Shown: positions 13,415 to 24,000, counted from the stretch's first letter. The stretch: 64,000 nt of DNA from Bugula neritina (GCA_964035545.1 OZ037765.1:9728698-9792697); one strand, 5' to 3'. Translations and numbers: made by a program. Notes: generated by a model not told the origin, from the sequence alone.

Positions 13415-13461
13415 TATTACTATTTGCATTATCTACACACGATTAAATTATTTTTCTCTCA

Positions 13462-15670
13462 TCACTGCCACGGAGGTGTTAGGGGTGTTGGGTTTTGCAT
13501 ATAGGACATGGCTACTGCTGATATTGATAACCTGTAAAATCAAAGTAAATAATTTGTAATAAAAACAATGGGTTAGCTATACAGCTTGAAAGAGCACAAT
13601 GCAATAACTTGTATGAACCACAATTGAAATTGCCAAGTATTAGTAACCCTCTATTCCTGTGGATTGTTCTTGGTTGAGATATATAATGTACTTACACGAA
13701 GCTACTAAATATTTGTTTGCCGTCATCTGAATTTTTACTGTGAGCAAATCCCATCAACGCACAATAGACTGCACACCAAGCACACCATTTAATCTAAAAT
13801 ATACATTTGTATTATATAGAAGCACTGAGGGCATGAGAAGTTTAAATTTATGAAAATAGTTTTGTCGGTGAGCTAGAAAAGTTATTGTTTAGTAAATAAT
13901 AGACAAAAATATTTGGCAGGAGTAATAAAGTACCTTAATCATAAGCCCACATAAACTAAATACCATTCCTAAAAGGTTCAAATAGTCTGATGTCAATTCT
14001 TCCTGTAGGTTACTTTGATCGGAGTTGAACCTGGAACATAAGTGGACAGTTCAATAACCTGTTGAATTCATTCACCTATCATATTTTTAAGCTGAGCCTA
14101 TTAGGGATAAAATACCTACCTAAGCTGTTGGATTTTAACAAACATAGGACTGGTAAAATACAACATGTGCATATTATTATCTGCCAAATAACACTAACAG
14201 AGTAAGTGTAAGTAAGCAATTGGACAAGAGCAATAGAAGCAACTGAGCCAGAACCAGAATTAAAGAATATAAATTCATATTTAGAATATGGGTCATTTTA
14301 CTTAATTTAGTACACACTAGAAATCTCCAGTTTTTAGCTATATTTTACAATTTAGCTGCTAATGAACATGGGTTTTTGCCCAAAACTAGTAAAATAACAA
14401 TAACTACACCTAAATAATCAAAGTTCTTTTGTATTTTGCATGATTTCCCATGCTTTTTCCTAATTAGCTACTTTCGATTGAAGACGGTTATGGTTTTTTT
14501 GTAATACAAATTGGCTAAATAAATAGGAAAAAACATGGCAAATCAAGCAAAATTAAGAAGAACTGTGATTATTTAGGTGTATTTATTGATATATTACTAG
14601 TTTTGGGCAAAAACCCATGCTCATTAGCAGCTAAATTGTGAAAAATAGCTAAAAACTGGAGATTTCCAGTGTGTAGTAATTAAGTAAAATGACCCATATA
14701 TGAATACATAATTTCTAGCAAATTGTTTTTATCATTTTGTTGCAGTTGACTAATTGCACCTGGATTGACTCTTGGAAAGATAGGCAAAATTGCACAGCAG
14801 CAGGGCGACTACATAATCAAGCCGTGATATATAAATTGTATAAATAGTCCTAAGCTATTGTATTCGTTAATTAGAAAAACCCTAGGATTTGTTGAAGTTA
14901 ATATGATAAAATACATTGGAAATGGACAAATTACATTCACATGAGCATTCATACAGCTGTATAAAAACTGCTTCCAGCTATTTCATATACTTTATTTCAT
15001 TTTATGTAAAACTCAGACTTAGTCATTTCAATTCTGAGCAATATTCTACTTCTTTTCTCATTCATTGTGATTATTGAGCACAATCACATTAGATCAAGCT
15101 ATAACAATAAGAGCAAACCTTAAGAATGAAACAACTTAGAAATTTTATCAACTACAATTCTATGTTGATGACCATTATTAATTATTCTAAGTCAAGTTAA
15201 AATTTTATATACAGTAAAACCCATACTTTTAGACTTAGTTCAAGGGTTAGCCTATCCATATTTCTTCAACTTTAATTAAATTCGTTCTCTGTCTAACTTC
15301 AAGGACTAATAATTTCCCAGTAATGACATTTACGTTAAAAAAATGAGATGTAAATAATTATTTACTATTAGTAATTTCTTTAAATTAGGGAGCAGCCATG
15401 GTCTAGGGGTTAGAGCGTTTGCCTAGTAAACACGAGGTCATGGGTACGAGCCTGGACAAAGACCATTGGCGATGTTAGGAAGAGCATCCAGTCACAATTG
15501 CTATCAAAAACCCTTTCTATCACGGGTTTCGCACAGGGATGGTGACTATAAACTTGCGTGAGCTTTTTTGAGTAATTTCTTTAAATTAAACAATTATAAT
15601 ACTAATAGTAATAGTAAATGTAATACCTTCTGACATTATCTGGTCTTCGGAGATCATTTGCTGAATTCAT
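13462..15670 (-). CDS. WDR83OS: Asterix, PAT complex subunit (WDR83OS family)
   Basis: Small ER membrane protein of the PAT complex, an intramembrane chaperone working with the Sec61 translocon on multipass proteins. Exons: 15670-15627, 14030-13934, 13793-13696, 13531-13462, giving 102 residues. All phases agree. Recognisable blocks are LRRPDNVRR near the N-terminus, [35 protein letters not shown] and the C-terminal [20 protein letters not shown]. Hydrophobic segments match the usual membrane helices. Length equals the family norm of about 105 residues. The ATG at 15670 aligns with the usual start. Intron 1 (about 1.6 kb) holds a SINE and a foldback element. Confidence 0.93.
14286..14699. repeat. 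414-bp foldback (inverted-repeat) element in Asterix intron 1
   Basis: Two arms of about 170-180 bp in inverted orientation around a short loop (about 14470-14515). The outer ends are ATATGGGTCATTTTACTTAA and its complement TTAAGTAAAATGACCCATAT. Inner parts also pair, for example GGGTTTTTGCCCAAAACTAG with its complement, and TTTAGCTGCTAATGA with TCATTAGCAGCTAAA. Only scattered mismatches separate the arms. It encodes nothing. The structure is that of a foldback MITE; no clear target duplication was seen. Confidence 0.85.
15388..15570 (+). mobile_element. tRNA-derived SINE, copy 2, with perfect 18-bp target duplication
   Basis: Flanked by AGTAATTTCTTTAAATTA at 15370-15387 and 15571-15588, an exact 18-bp target-site duplication. 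The head has GGTCTAGGGGTTAGAGCG and a degenerate B-box GGGTACGAGCC. The body has GATGTTAGGAAGAGCATCC, and the tail ends GAGCTTTTTTG. It shares its body with the copy at 4837-5046. The perfect duplication indicates a fairly recent insertion by LINE-type target-primed reverse transcription. Confidence 0.9.
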
Positions 15671-15779
15671 TTCAATTTCAATTTGGTTTTGAGTCTTCTG
15701 AGAATATGGCTTGGCCTGACTGAAGAAATAAATATAATTAAATAACTAAAAAGTAATTTCAAGAGCAAGTCATAGATTA

Positions 15780-16030
15780 TAGTAATAGTTATTACTATTA
15801 GTATTACTATTAGCATTAATAATACTAATACTAATAGTAATACTAATACTATTACAATTAGTATTATTAATACTAATAGTAATGATAATATTATTACTAA
15901 TAGTAATACTAATACTGAATTACTTAGTCTTATACTTATAAGTTATAGTTAAAGTTATACAGTTATACTAATACTTATACTTATACATTAATTTATAGTT
16001 AGTGTTACAGAGAAACTATCATATCAATAT
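15780..16030. repeat. Cryptic TA-rich hexamer repeat
   Basis: ATTAGTATTACTATTAGCAT and related words for about 250 bp, upstream of Asterix. It belongs to the same class as 6525-6730 and 48590-49110, and word orientation alternates. Confidence 0.8.
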
Positions 16031-18350
16031 GAATATGACTATGAGTATGAGCATATCAACATGAATGTGAAATTGGATATGACAATAAATGAATAATCAT
16101 AAAATTAAAAATAAGCTAACTTCGATATTTAAATTTATTTTTTATATCAAATAATCAATTACCCTTCCACTTTGGGCCTTTCAGTTTTTATATCAAATTC
16201 AATATCAATATGAATTAGAATATGAATACAAACTGAAACCTAACTAATAATAATATCAATATGAAGAGATGGCAGGGAAACATTCCTTTCAAAAACTAGT
16301 GTCTCACCTTGACTAGAGCTTTACTTAATGATGACTGCCAATTTGAACATTGACCACTTCAAGTTCAAACCCACCTTTTGAGCTAAAACTAAAAGCAAAG
16401 CAAAAATAGTGTACCCTAGAATTTCAGATAAAAAAGGAAGTCAGAAATTTGCTAACTTTTCTATTACCGTGAGCATCGAGACTAAGGGTTTCGAAAGCAA
16501 AGTCGAAAGGGCAACTCCCAAATGTACTTTATATAACGCAATTTATTACATGTATGTATTTCAATTTTTTGTATATACTTATATGCAAGTGTATACGTAT
16601 ATTACAAGCCAACAGTGCTGTTTAATACTGTGAATATGGTTAACTACTGTGATTTCAACTGCACATAAATCGATATCATTACCAATATTAGTTATTAAAT
16701 GTGTTTTTATAAATAGTCAAGCCAAATGTTGCAGTATCAATATATGCTACACATTAATGCTCGTGACATGAAAGTATTGATATACATATTAATTAATTAC
16801 TTGATGAAAATTTAAAAATAAGTTGAAGTTTTCAAATTTTATAATCTAAAAGTAAAATGCTCTAGCTTGAAAATGTTTGAGCATATATTGCATGCAAGCC
16901 AACAAAATTATAATAGCATCATAATAAAGCATTTATTTTCAGATACTAACCAAAAGATTCTTGTTCATATTTTTTAATATTCCTTAACAAACCAATATTC
17001 TGGATTCAAAAATTTCAAGCAGGTATTTAAGAATAATTCGTAAGATGAGTTTTTGATCTATAATAAATTTTGCTGTATATTGAGCCAAGTCATGCAGTTA
17101 TCAACCCATGTGAATGCATTACAAGCAAAAAATATAAACCACTGCAAAAGAGACAAAATAGGCAATGCATAGGCTATTACAGTTATGACAGTGAAGTGGA
17201 GGTTTTTAAGTTCTTTAATGGACTCACTAAGTAATATTATGATGTAACTCTCGGGTTAGTTGAGGGGGGCTGGTATATTGTACGGGTTGCTTGGCTTGGT
17301 TTTAGAGGTAACTCCAGTTCCTTTCCCTCTGTAGAAAGGCCTCTGGGTTTTGGTAATTAGCTGGTAATACTCTGCAGTCTAGAATCTAGGGCTAAGCACT
17401 CACTAGCACACCCTAAAATATTCCTATTAGGTTTCTCTACTTATTCACAATCTCTCTGTATGTACACAAGTTCTGTATATTCAGAACTTTGTATTCACAC
17501 GAACTCAGTATCTGCAGTCTCAATTTTTAGCATCTCTCACTCTCTTATATATTTCTTGAATTATTCTTATTTATCATGTAAGCCACATCTACACTAAATA
17601 CTTATATTACTGAAGCTATATTTACTTATATAGAGTTGTGCTCTCTATGCAAGAGAAGATCACTAACCAAGTTGAAAAATGATGGAGCACATCTGCAAAG
17701 CTGGTATAATATTTGAGGGCAAGTGTCAGTTTTGGAAGACAGCTTTAAGATATATTCCCAAAATAAACTGGTTCGATTGTAATAAACTCAAATCTTAAAG
17801 TTATAGAAACTATAACTGAATAATTTTAATTGGCAATCAGCAGAGGATGATAATTTTAGTGAGAGACTTTAGTTTTTCCATGCCTCAATTGATTAAAGTT
17901 TAATTTTGCATAAATGCTTATATTGTATATAAAAAGACATCATATTTTTATTTGAACCATTTGATTATTTGATTATAATCTGTCTTTACAATAACTAATA
18001 AAAATGTGGTTCATAAAATATTCTGCTATACAATAAAACAAATATTCAAATCACATGCTAGGCTTAATGCTTGTTAATCTAAATCATTTGTCTATAAGAA
18101 AGCATTACTTTTTAACTGCTAAGCTGTTATTTTCAAAACATTCGGTGATATACCTAAACTTTAGAGCAGCACGACTAATATAATTATTCATACATACACT
18201 GTCTTTTTATGCATTAAAGCTCTTGTGAAGCTATGGTTGCCAAGTCATAGTATTTTTAAACAATTTAAACATCAATGAATGATGGGTTAAGCCTTCATAG
18301 TTGTGCAATGGCTTCAACTCATCAAAAAGGCAATGATAGTAACCAAATAT
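16031..18350. other. Intergenic, nothing recognised
   Basis: AT-rich DNA between Asterix and the left Ty3 element. A slightly GC-richer stretch at about 17245-17400 has no coding or LTR features I can name. Confidence 0.55.
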
Positions 18351-18656
18351 TGTTATAGTTTTCAGATTTAGGGTCGATGTGCCACCAAGAGAGTCTATTT
18401 ATCACTAGAGAAACTTCACCGAGTTAAGTCGAGTAGATATCGTTATATTTTATCACAAGAATACATAATAAAATCTAATGTACAACAGTAATGATACGCA
18501 CGTCTATTTAATTTACAGCACTATCCTCAACTGAGCTAGTAGCGCGAAGCTGCTACTATTACTCATAAAACAGCCTAGCTAATTGGCTAATACATTGTTC
18601 CGGGTCAATACGCAACCTTGCGTATTGTGTTGCTGGTAGCTCCACGAGCCACCACA
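18351..18656 (-). repeat. 3' LTR of left element
   Basis: 306 bp, TG..CA ends, with no differences seen from the copy at 24901-25206. It contains a dyad with arms CAATACGCAA and TTGCGTATTG separated by 2 bp (18606-18627). Confidence 0.95.
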
Positions 18657-18669
18657 CTGCCCCCTCCAG
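18657..18669 (-). other. Polypurine tract of left element
   Basis: The minus strand reads CTGGAGGGGGCAG immediately before the 3' LTR, the expected plus-strand DNA primer site. Confidence 0.75.
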
Positions 18670-18932
18670 CAGAAAGCCCTCTTTCTGATAACAATAAAAT
18701 TTACATTAAAAAAAACGTATACTTCGTTGTGGGGGGGGGAGGAGAACAGTATAAAAGTATATACAAAAAAAAACAAACAACCGATAAAATATACAGGTAT
18801 ATATAAAACGTGCACAATATGTAATAAGTAAGAGAAGGTCCTATTTACATGTAGAGTACGTGCCACCATAACGGTAGGGGATGCCACAGAGAGGTAGGGG
18901 AAGAGTAGTATGGAGTTGGAGATAGACTCAAG

Positions 18933-20006
18933 TTAACTGCGGGCCGCACGCTTCATGCGTTTAATAGACTCCTGTAAATATTTGAGTTCACTGGATGCAG
19001 CCTGCACCCGCGGGGCCAGTCTGTACACTTCTTGCTCCAAGTCGTGTGCCCTAGCTTCTACTTCACGTAGGTTGCGGGCCCAGGGGGACGAGCGAGAGGA
19101 AGTCGGCTGTCTGTGTCTTTTCCGTTCTGAGGATGGAAGGGGAGGAGGGAGTGTATACGCATTCGTGTCTACCCTCTGTAGTACGACACGAGGAAAGGTA
19201 TGCGGTATGCGTAGAGGACTGTGAGGTGGAGAGTTAGTAGACTGTATAGGTTTATCTGCGGCTCCAGAGATGATGGGTCGCGGGGAAGGAAAGCCTTGCT
19301 CCAGGCGAGATAGCCGAGCTGGGTCCGTGATGAGTGGTTTGATGGCGTTGAGAAATGCAGGATAGGATGATTCGTCTACTTCATAGACGTGCCCTTGATA
19401 ACACTGCATAGTACGTTGGTGACGCAGTAGGTAATGACGATTGTAGCTATATTCTCCGCAAGGGCAGAAAGTGGTGATGTAATGTTGCGGCAAGTGTACT
19501 TTCAGTCTGCGGTGGGTTGTAAATCGCTGCTGGCAGAGGTTGCATTCGCGATTACTCTCACCTCCTTGATGAGTCCTAATCTCTCTCTCTGTGGCAGGGG
19601 TAATCCAGTTGGAGGTTGCTTCCAACTGGGGTGGCAGTTGCCTGGTTGTAGAAGTTGTTGGGGCTGGCTCTGGGTCCCACGCCATCTCTAGAGAAGGCAT
19701 GCCCGGAGAGACGGGCGCGAGTGTGTCTACAAAAGTAGAATTATTGTTAGATCGCGGTGGATCTTTACAACATAATTCTAGTGACTGTCGACTGTTGCTA
19801 GCCTGAGAGTCACGGCTTTTGGAATGCACTCGAGGAACCGATGAATCATGTGTGGACTGACCAAGAACAGTGTCTAGCTCCAGGTCTAACAGACCGTCGG
19901 CCATTACAGTGTCCTCATCGTCATTCACATGAAACGTGGTTCCCAGTAATTCTGATTCAATCTGCTGAATTAGTTCAGAATTTACTGGCATCGAGCTCGT
20001 TTCCAT
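18933..20006 (-). CDS. Accessory ORF of left element: C2H2 zinc-finger and coiled-coil protein
   Basis: A 357-residue open frame in the position where some Ty3 elements carry env. It has no signal peptide or membrane segment. An acidic N-terminus rich in D/E/L (about residues 1-55) is followed by a Ser/Pro linker. A C2H2-type finger CNLCQQRF..H....H lies near residues 155-175, with a second Cys/His-rich segment (FCPCGEYSYNRHYLLRHQ) right after it. A basic Pro/Ser region and a C-terminal heptad-like segment (about 310-350) end KRMKRAARS. It starts 17 bp after the stop of the preceding ORF. The right element has no equivalent. Function is unknown; DNA or RNA binding is an inference from the fingers. 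Confidence 0.75.
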   Translation of the reverse strand: METSSMPVNSELIQQIESELLGTTFHVNDDEDTVMADGLLDLELDTVLGQSTHDSSVPRVHSKSRDSQASNSRQSLELCCKDPPRSNNNSTFVDTLAPVSPGMPSLEMAWDPEPAPTTSTTRQLPPQLEATSNWITPATEREIRTHQGGESNRECNLCQQRFTTHRRLKVHLPQHYITTFCPCGEYSYNRHYLLRHQRTMQCYQGHVYEVDESSYPAFLNAIKPLITDPARLSRLEQGFPSPRPIISGAADKPIQSTNSPPHSPLRIPHTFPRVVLQRVDTNAYTLPPPLPSSERKRHRQPTSSRSSPWARNLREVEARAHDLEQEVYRLAPRVQAASSELKYLQESIKRMKRAARS

Positions 20007-20023
20007 GAATAGGAATACAAGAC

Positions 20024-20665
20024 TTATACTGGCTTACCTGGGAACTCGGTATTAATGTCCATACTCAACGTTCTTGGTAAGATTGGAGCTGGTTGTGAGA
20101 TACGTCTGCCTTTGGCGATGTCAGCGTAAGAAAAGGCTGAGCATCGTTTCTGAGGCACGAGGTCGGAACTATTTGCTTTACGCGCATTAATTCCTCCCAC
20201 TATTCCGCCCTCGCAAAAGTTGATATTTGCGTGGGGTTCACAACTCCAACATTTTATCGTACGGTTTTCCCCTAGACTTTCATGTGCGCCGCTTCTAATG
20301 CAGTCACATACGAAGTCTTTTAAATATGGTGGGGGTTTCCTCGTACGCTGTCCCCTTTCTAGGGGGGGTGACACGCTTGCCGGTTCGTTAGTAGGGGCCT
20401 CTAATGGCGTCTCTACTTCACCGTTAGCGGTCACCTCTTCTTGTTCTCCGGATGGAGCCCCTCCCTCCGTGGGGGTTTGCACTTCCGGAACCGGCTCGGT
20501 TTCTGGAAGTGATGGAATTAGACTTGGCGGTGGCGGACACGCTTCTGTTGACAAAAGCTGCCGCTCCTCTCTCACCAAGTTTTCTTCCCGCGGTATGACC
20601 ACTTCGTATTTAGGTCCATGCCGCCGTCGCCCGCGCGTTGTTGTCTGCCTCCTGGGCTCTAACAA
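20024..20665 (-). CDS. Pol C-terminal extension of left element, out of frame
   Basis: A 213-residue frame rich in Pro and Glu. It corresponds to the extension after the integrase GPY/F module in the right element's pol (shared PREE/PREA and RGQRTRKPPPYL / RSQRSRRSPRYL blocks). Here it is one base out of frame with the GPY/F remnant, and the switch maps to an 8-base homopolymer at 20667-20674. A splice-donor-like CCCAG|GTAAGC lies just before its stop (exon end at 20038), which could feed the downstream zinc-finger ORF. The splicing idea is speculative. Confidence 0.6.
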   Translation of the reverse strand: MLEPRRQTTTRGRRRHGPKYEVVIPREENLVREERQLLSTEACPPPPSLIPSLPETEPVPEVQTPTEGGAPSGEQEEVTANGEVETPLEAPTNEPASVSPPLERGQRTRKPPPYLKDFVCDCIRSGAHESLGENRTIKCWSCEPHANINFCEGGIVGGINARKANSSDLVPQKRCSAFSYADIAKGRRISQPAPILPRTLSMDINTEFPGKPV

Positions 20666-21072
20666 CGGGGGGGGCTTCTCCCACTCCGTCGGGGCTAGCC
20701 CAATACGGTTTCAAGCGAGACTCATTCTGGATAGACACCTGTCCTGAGCGCTCAATCTTGTACGTATGATTGGGCATAGCCTCGACGACCACGTAGGGTC
20801 CTACGAACTTAAGCTTCAGTTTATCAGCCTGTCCGTGACGCCTACGGTAATTGACCATCCACACCTTATCTCCCGTTTGGTAGAGAGGTGGTTCATCGGA
20901 ATCTTCGTGCCGCACCTTCCACTGCCGTTCGCGCAGTATATCGTGTGCGGCCTTCATCCGTTCCACTAGTTCACTGGCATACTCGTGCACCGAGTTGTCT
21001 TGCTCTGGAACGTGGTAGGTGATATGGTCAGAGACGCGAGTCTCTCTCCCGAGCATCAAGTAATTTGGACAT
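20610..21072 (-). pseudogene. Integrase C-terminal remnant (GPY/F module) of left element
   Basis: The frame begins after the deletion junction at about 21066-21072 with PNYLMLGRET and includes the GPY/F signature FVGPYVVVEAMPNHTYKI. It is out of frame with the upstream pol ORF, which runs into an unrelated tail and stops at 21028. The catalytic DDE core and the zinc-binding Cys pair present in the right element are absent. Confidence 0.85.
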
Positions 21073-23715
21073 CACTCGCTTGACCCCTGCGTGGGCCTGT
21101 TTGTGAGTATCCCAAACCAACTCACGGCGGATGGCCGTGGGGCAGACTACCCTCTTCCTCTCCGGGTGTCTGCCGCTGGCGGCTAGAGAGATGGTTAGTA
21201 ACCCATCCTGCCCGATCCGCAGCGAGTCCCAACGCTGACAGTATAGCCGGAACTCGGCGCATCCCTGTCGTATGCGTTCCTCGCTGGGTCGTCGCCCTTC
21301 CCTTTTGGCCCGGTATATGTCTGCCACGACTCCAGGCAGCTCTTCTTGGAGCTTCTTCAGCTCTCGAACATTACCGGCCAGTACAGGGTTGGCGCGGAGG
21401 TTTTGTACACCCTCCGGGGGCTCATCAACTCCCTGCCTGAGTTGACCCTGGTCCCAGTCAAACGGTGCTCCGTGGTGAGCCAGCGTCTCCAACTCGCATC
21501 GCGGGGGACCTCCATCCCTCCTCTCGATGTTGAGACACTGTTTGCAACCTCCGTCAGGTCGGCGACTCAACCCATCCGCATTGCTGTGTCTCTTGCCCGG
21601 TCGATGTTCGATCCGGTACGAGAATTCAGCTAGGATTTCGAGCCACCGGGCGACCTGACTAGAGGGCTCTGCTCTCTTGCACAACCAGATCAGCGAGGCA
21701 TGATCCGTACGCAGCCGGAACTTCCTGCCGTATAGGTATGGTCTGAAGTGCTTCACTGACTTGATTACTGCCAGCAGCTCCTTGCGGGTAGTGCAGTAAT
21801 TTCGTTCAGCGGGTGAGAGAGACTTGCTGTAGTAGGCTACTACTACCTCTCGGCCTTCCTGCACTTGTGACAGCACAGCGCCAACATTTTGGTCACTGGC
21901 GTCCGTGTCGAGGATGTACTCCAGAGTGGGGTCTGGGTAGGCCAAGATGGGCGCCGTTAGTAGGCAGCCCTTGAGGCGGTCGAACGCTCCTTGTTCGACT
22001 GGGGTCCACTGCCACGTCACTCCCTTTGCGGTGAGCCGGTTTAACGGCTGGGCTATGCCCGCAAAGTCTGGTATGTATTGCCTGTAATACCCTACCAGCC
22101 CCAAGAAAGCCCGGAGTCCGGTCAAGTCTTGGGGGGTGACCCAGTCTTCTACCGCCCGTACCTTTTCGGGATCCGTTGCCACGCCGTTTCGACCGACAAC
22201 GTGCCCCAGGTACTGGACCTCCGGCTGCAATAGAGCGCACTTGGAAGGTTTGAGCTTAAGACCGGCACCTCGGAGTCTATCGAAAACCTCCTGCAGACGT
22301 CTGACATGTGTCTCGAAGTCTGGAGAGATTACGATGACATCATCGAGGTAGACCAGCAGTGTCTTCCAATGGAGTCCGCTAAGGACTTGTTCCATCAGCC
22401 TCTGGAAGGTGGCTGGGGCGGAGGTTAACCCGAAGGGCAGCACCTTCCACTTCCACAAACCGTCCCGTGTGATAAACGCCGCTTTCTCCTGGGCGTCGGG
22501 ACTCAGAGGAACTTGCCAATAGCCGCTTAGCAAGTCTAACGTACTGAAGTACTTGCTGCCGGCTAGGGCGTCCAATGACTCGTCAATACGAGGTAGAGGG
22601 TAAGCGTCCTGTATGGTTACGCTATTGAGTTTGCGGTAATCCACACAGAACCGCCAACTGCCGTCTTTCTTCCGGACCAGTACGACTGGCGAGCTCCACG
22701 CACTATGGGCGGGCTCTATCAGTCCCCGGTCCAGAAGATCCCGTACTTGTCGGCTAACTTCCTTCTCTTTTTCCGGCCCCAGCCTGCGTGTGGGCTGCCG
22801 GACAGGGACTGTCCCTGCAGTCAGCGGTATCTCGTGTCTGACAACTCCAGTCAGCCCCACGTCATGATCTCCGCTACTGAACACATCACCGTAGTCGCGT
22901 AGCAACTTCGCCATGGCTTGGCGTTCCTTGTTGCTCGCGCAGCCGCCACTGGCTGTTTCGTATAACTCCCGGAGATGTGTTGGGACTGCCCCTCGTCCCT
23001 GAATAGGGTGTCGAGGGGGTGCCTCCGTCGCGTCACTCAGCGACGGGCCCACGTCCTCTTCCTGGACGGAGTGGAACCGGCGCAGCATTGACCCAGCTGG
23101 GAGCTCAATGGGCTCGGTAAAGGGGTTGACACACTGCACTAAGACCTCCCCTCGCTCAGTTAGTCGGTTTAAACTACTGGCGAGTTGGATCCTTTCGTGC
23201 GCGCCTTCAACGACCCCGAGCCTGGCTATCCGGTTGCTGTTCACTCGGCAGTGGATAGTAGCTCTGGAGCGTCCGGGCACGGTGCAGTTTCGAACTACCT
23301 GAACACCGCCCACCAGAGGACGCCCAAATTTATCCACACAGGCGAGTTCTCGCCCGCCCATCAGCACCACCGACTTACTAAAGTCTATTCGGCACTGGTG
23401 TTGCTTCAAGAAGGGCATTCCGAGGATAGCATCTTCCTCCAGTTGGCCTATGACAAAGGTCTCCTGTACAGCCTGGTCTCGGACACGCCCAGGGAGCTCG
23501 ATAATACCATAAAAGGGAATACATGACCCGTCTGCCAGGGTGCCATGTTCCCCAGTATACGGTCGTACTCTATCCCTGTCCCGGCGGGGCAGTGCCTCAA
23601 AGACTCTACGACTGAGAAGGTTGGTAGTACAACCGGAGTCGAGCAGGAAAGTGACGGCGTTGCCGGCCACCTTTCCGGGTAGGAAATATCTCTCTCCATG
23701 TGGTTGTACTTTCAC
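21028..23715 (-). CDS. pol: Ty3/gypsy protease-reverse transcriptase-RNase H (left element)
   Basis: An 895-residue frame. An aspartic protease with LLDSGCTTNLLS (residues about 25-37) is followed by reverse transcriptase (VRKKDGSWRFCVDYRKLN, then YLDDVIV with the catalytic Asp pair). RNase H has ILDTDASDQNVGAVLS and later LRTDHASL. The integrase zinc-binding domain begins (THKQAHAGV) and is cut by the deletion. The RT region has no stop codon, unlike the right element. Upstream, the link from gag needs the -1 shift at 24046-24052. A further frame change lies in about 23870-23925, and another at the 7-base C run 23715-23721. Confidence 0.9.
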   Translation of the reverse strand: MKVQPHGERYFLPGKVAGNAVTFLLDSGCTTNLLSRRVFEALPRRDRDRVRPYTGEHGTLADGSCIPFYGIIELPGRVRDQAVQETFVIGQLEEDAILGMPFLKQHQCRIDFSKSVVLMGGRELACVDKFGRPLVGGVQVVRNCTVPGRSRATIHCRVNSNRIARLGVVEGAHERIQLASSLNRLTERGEVLVQCVNPFTEPIELPAGSMLRRFHSVQEEDVGPSLSDATEAPPRHPIQGRGAVPTHLRELYETASGGCASNKERQAMAKLLRDYGDVFSSGDHDVGLTGVVRHEIPLTAGTVPVRQPTRRLGPEKEKEVSRQVRDLLDRGLIEPAHSAWSSPVVLVRKKDGSWRFCVDYRKLNSVTIQDAYPLPRIDESLDALAGSKYFSTLDLLSGYWQVPLSPDAQEKAAFITRDGLWKWKVLPFGLTSAPATFQRLMEQVLSGLHWKTLLVYLDDVIVISPDFETHVRRLQEVFDRLRGAGLKLKPSKCALLQPEVQYLGHVVGRNGVATDPEKVRAVEDWVTPQDLTGLRAFLGLVGYYRQYIPDFAGIAQPLNRLTAKGVTWQWTPVEQGAFDRLKGCLLTAPILAYPDPTLEYILDTDASDQNVGAVLSQVQEGREVVVAYYSKSLSPAERNYCTTRKELLAVIKSVKHFRPYLYGRKFRLRTDHASLIWLCKRAEPSSQVARWLEILAEFSYRIEHRPGKRHSNADGLSRRPDGGCKQCLNIERRDGGPPRCELETLAHHGAPFDWDQGQLRQGVDEPPEGVQNLRANPVLAGNVRELKKLQEELPGVVADIYRAKREGRRPSEERIRQGCAEFRLYCQRWDSLRIGQDGLLTISLAASGRHPERKRVVCPTAIRRELVWDTHKQAHAGVKRVMSKLLDARERDSRL

Positions 23716-24000
23716 CCCCCCGCATGTGCTGTCCTGGATTGACAGGACGGCGGGGGTTTCACCCGTGGTTTACGGGGTTTCCGGCGGCGAGGTTGGTGCC
23801 GGCGGGGTTTGGGGCTCTCCACTGGGCCTTCTAGCTCCATTTCAGTGGCGGGCTCCTCTTCCCGAGGTAACCGGTGGAACCGGTTGGCGAGTGGCAGGGA
23901 GAAGGTGCGGGCCTACTAGTCCTGCGTGGTACCTGCCACTCGGGTGGAGTGTTCCGTCGTGTCCGTACGGACAGACGACGGCGTGTCTCACCATACTCCT

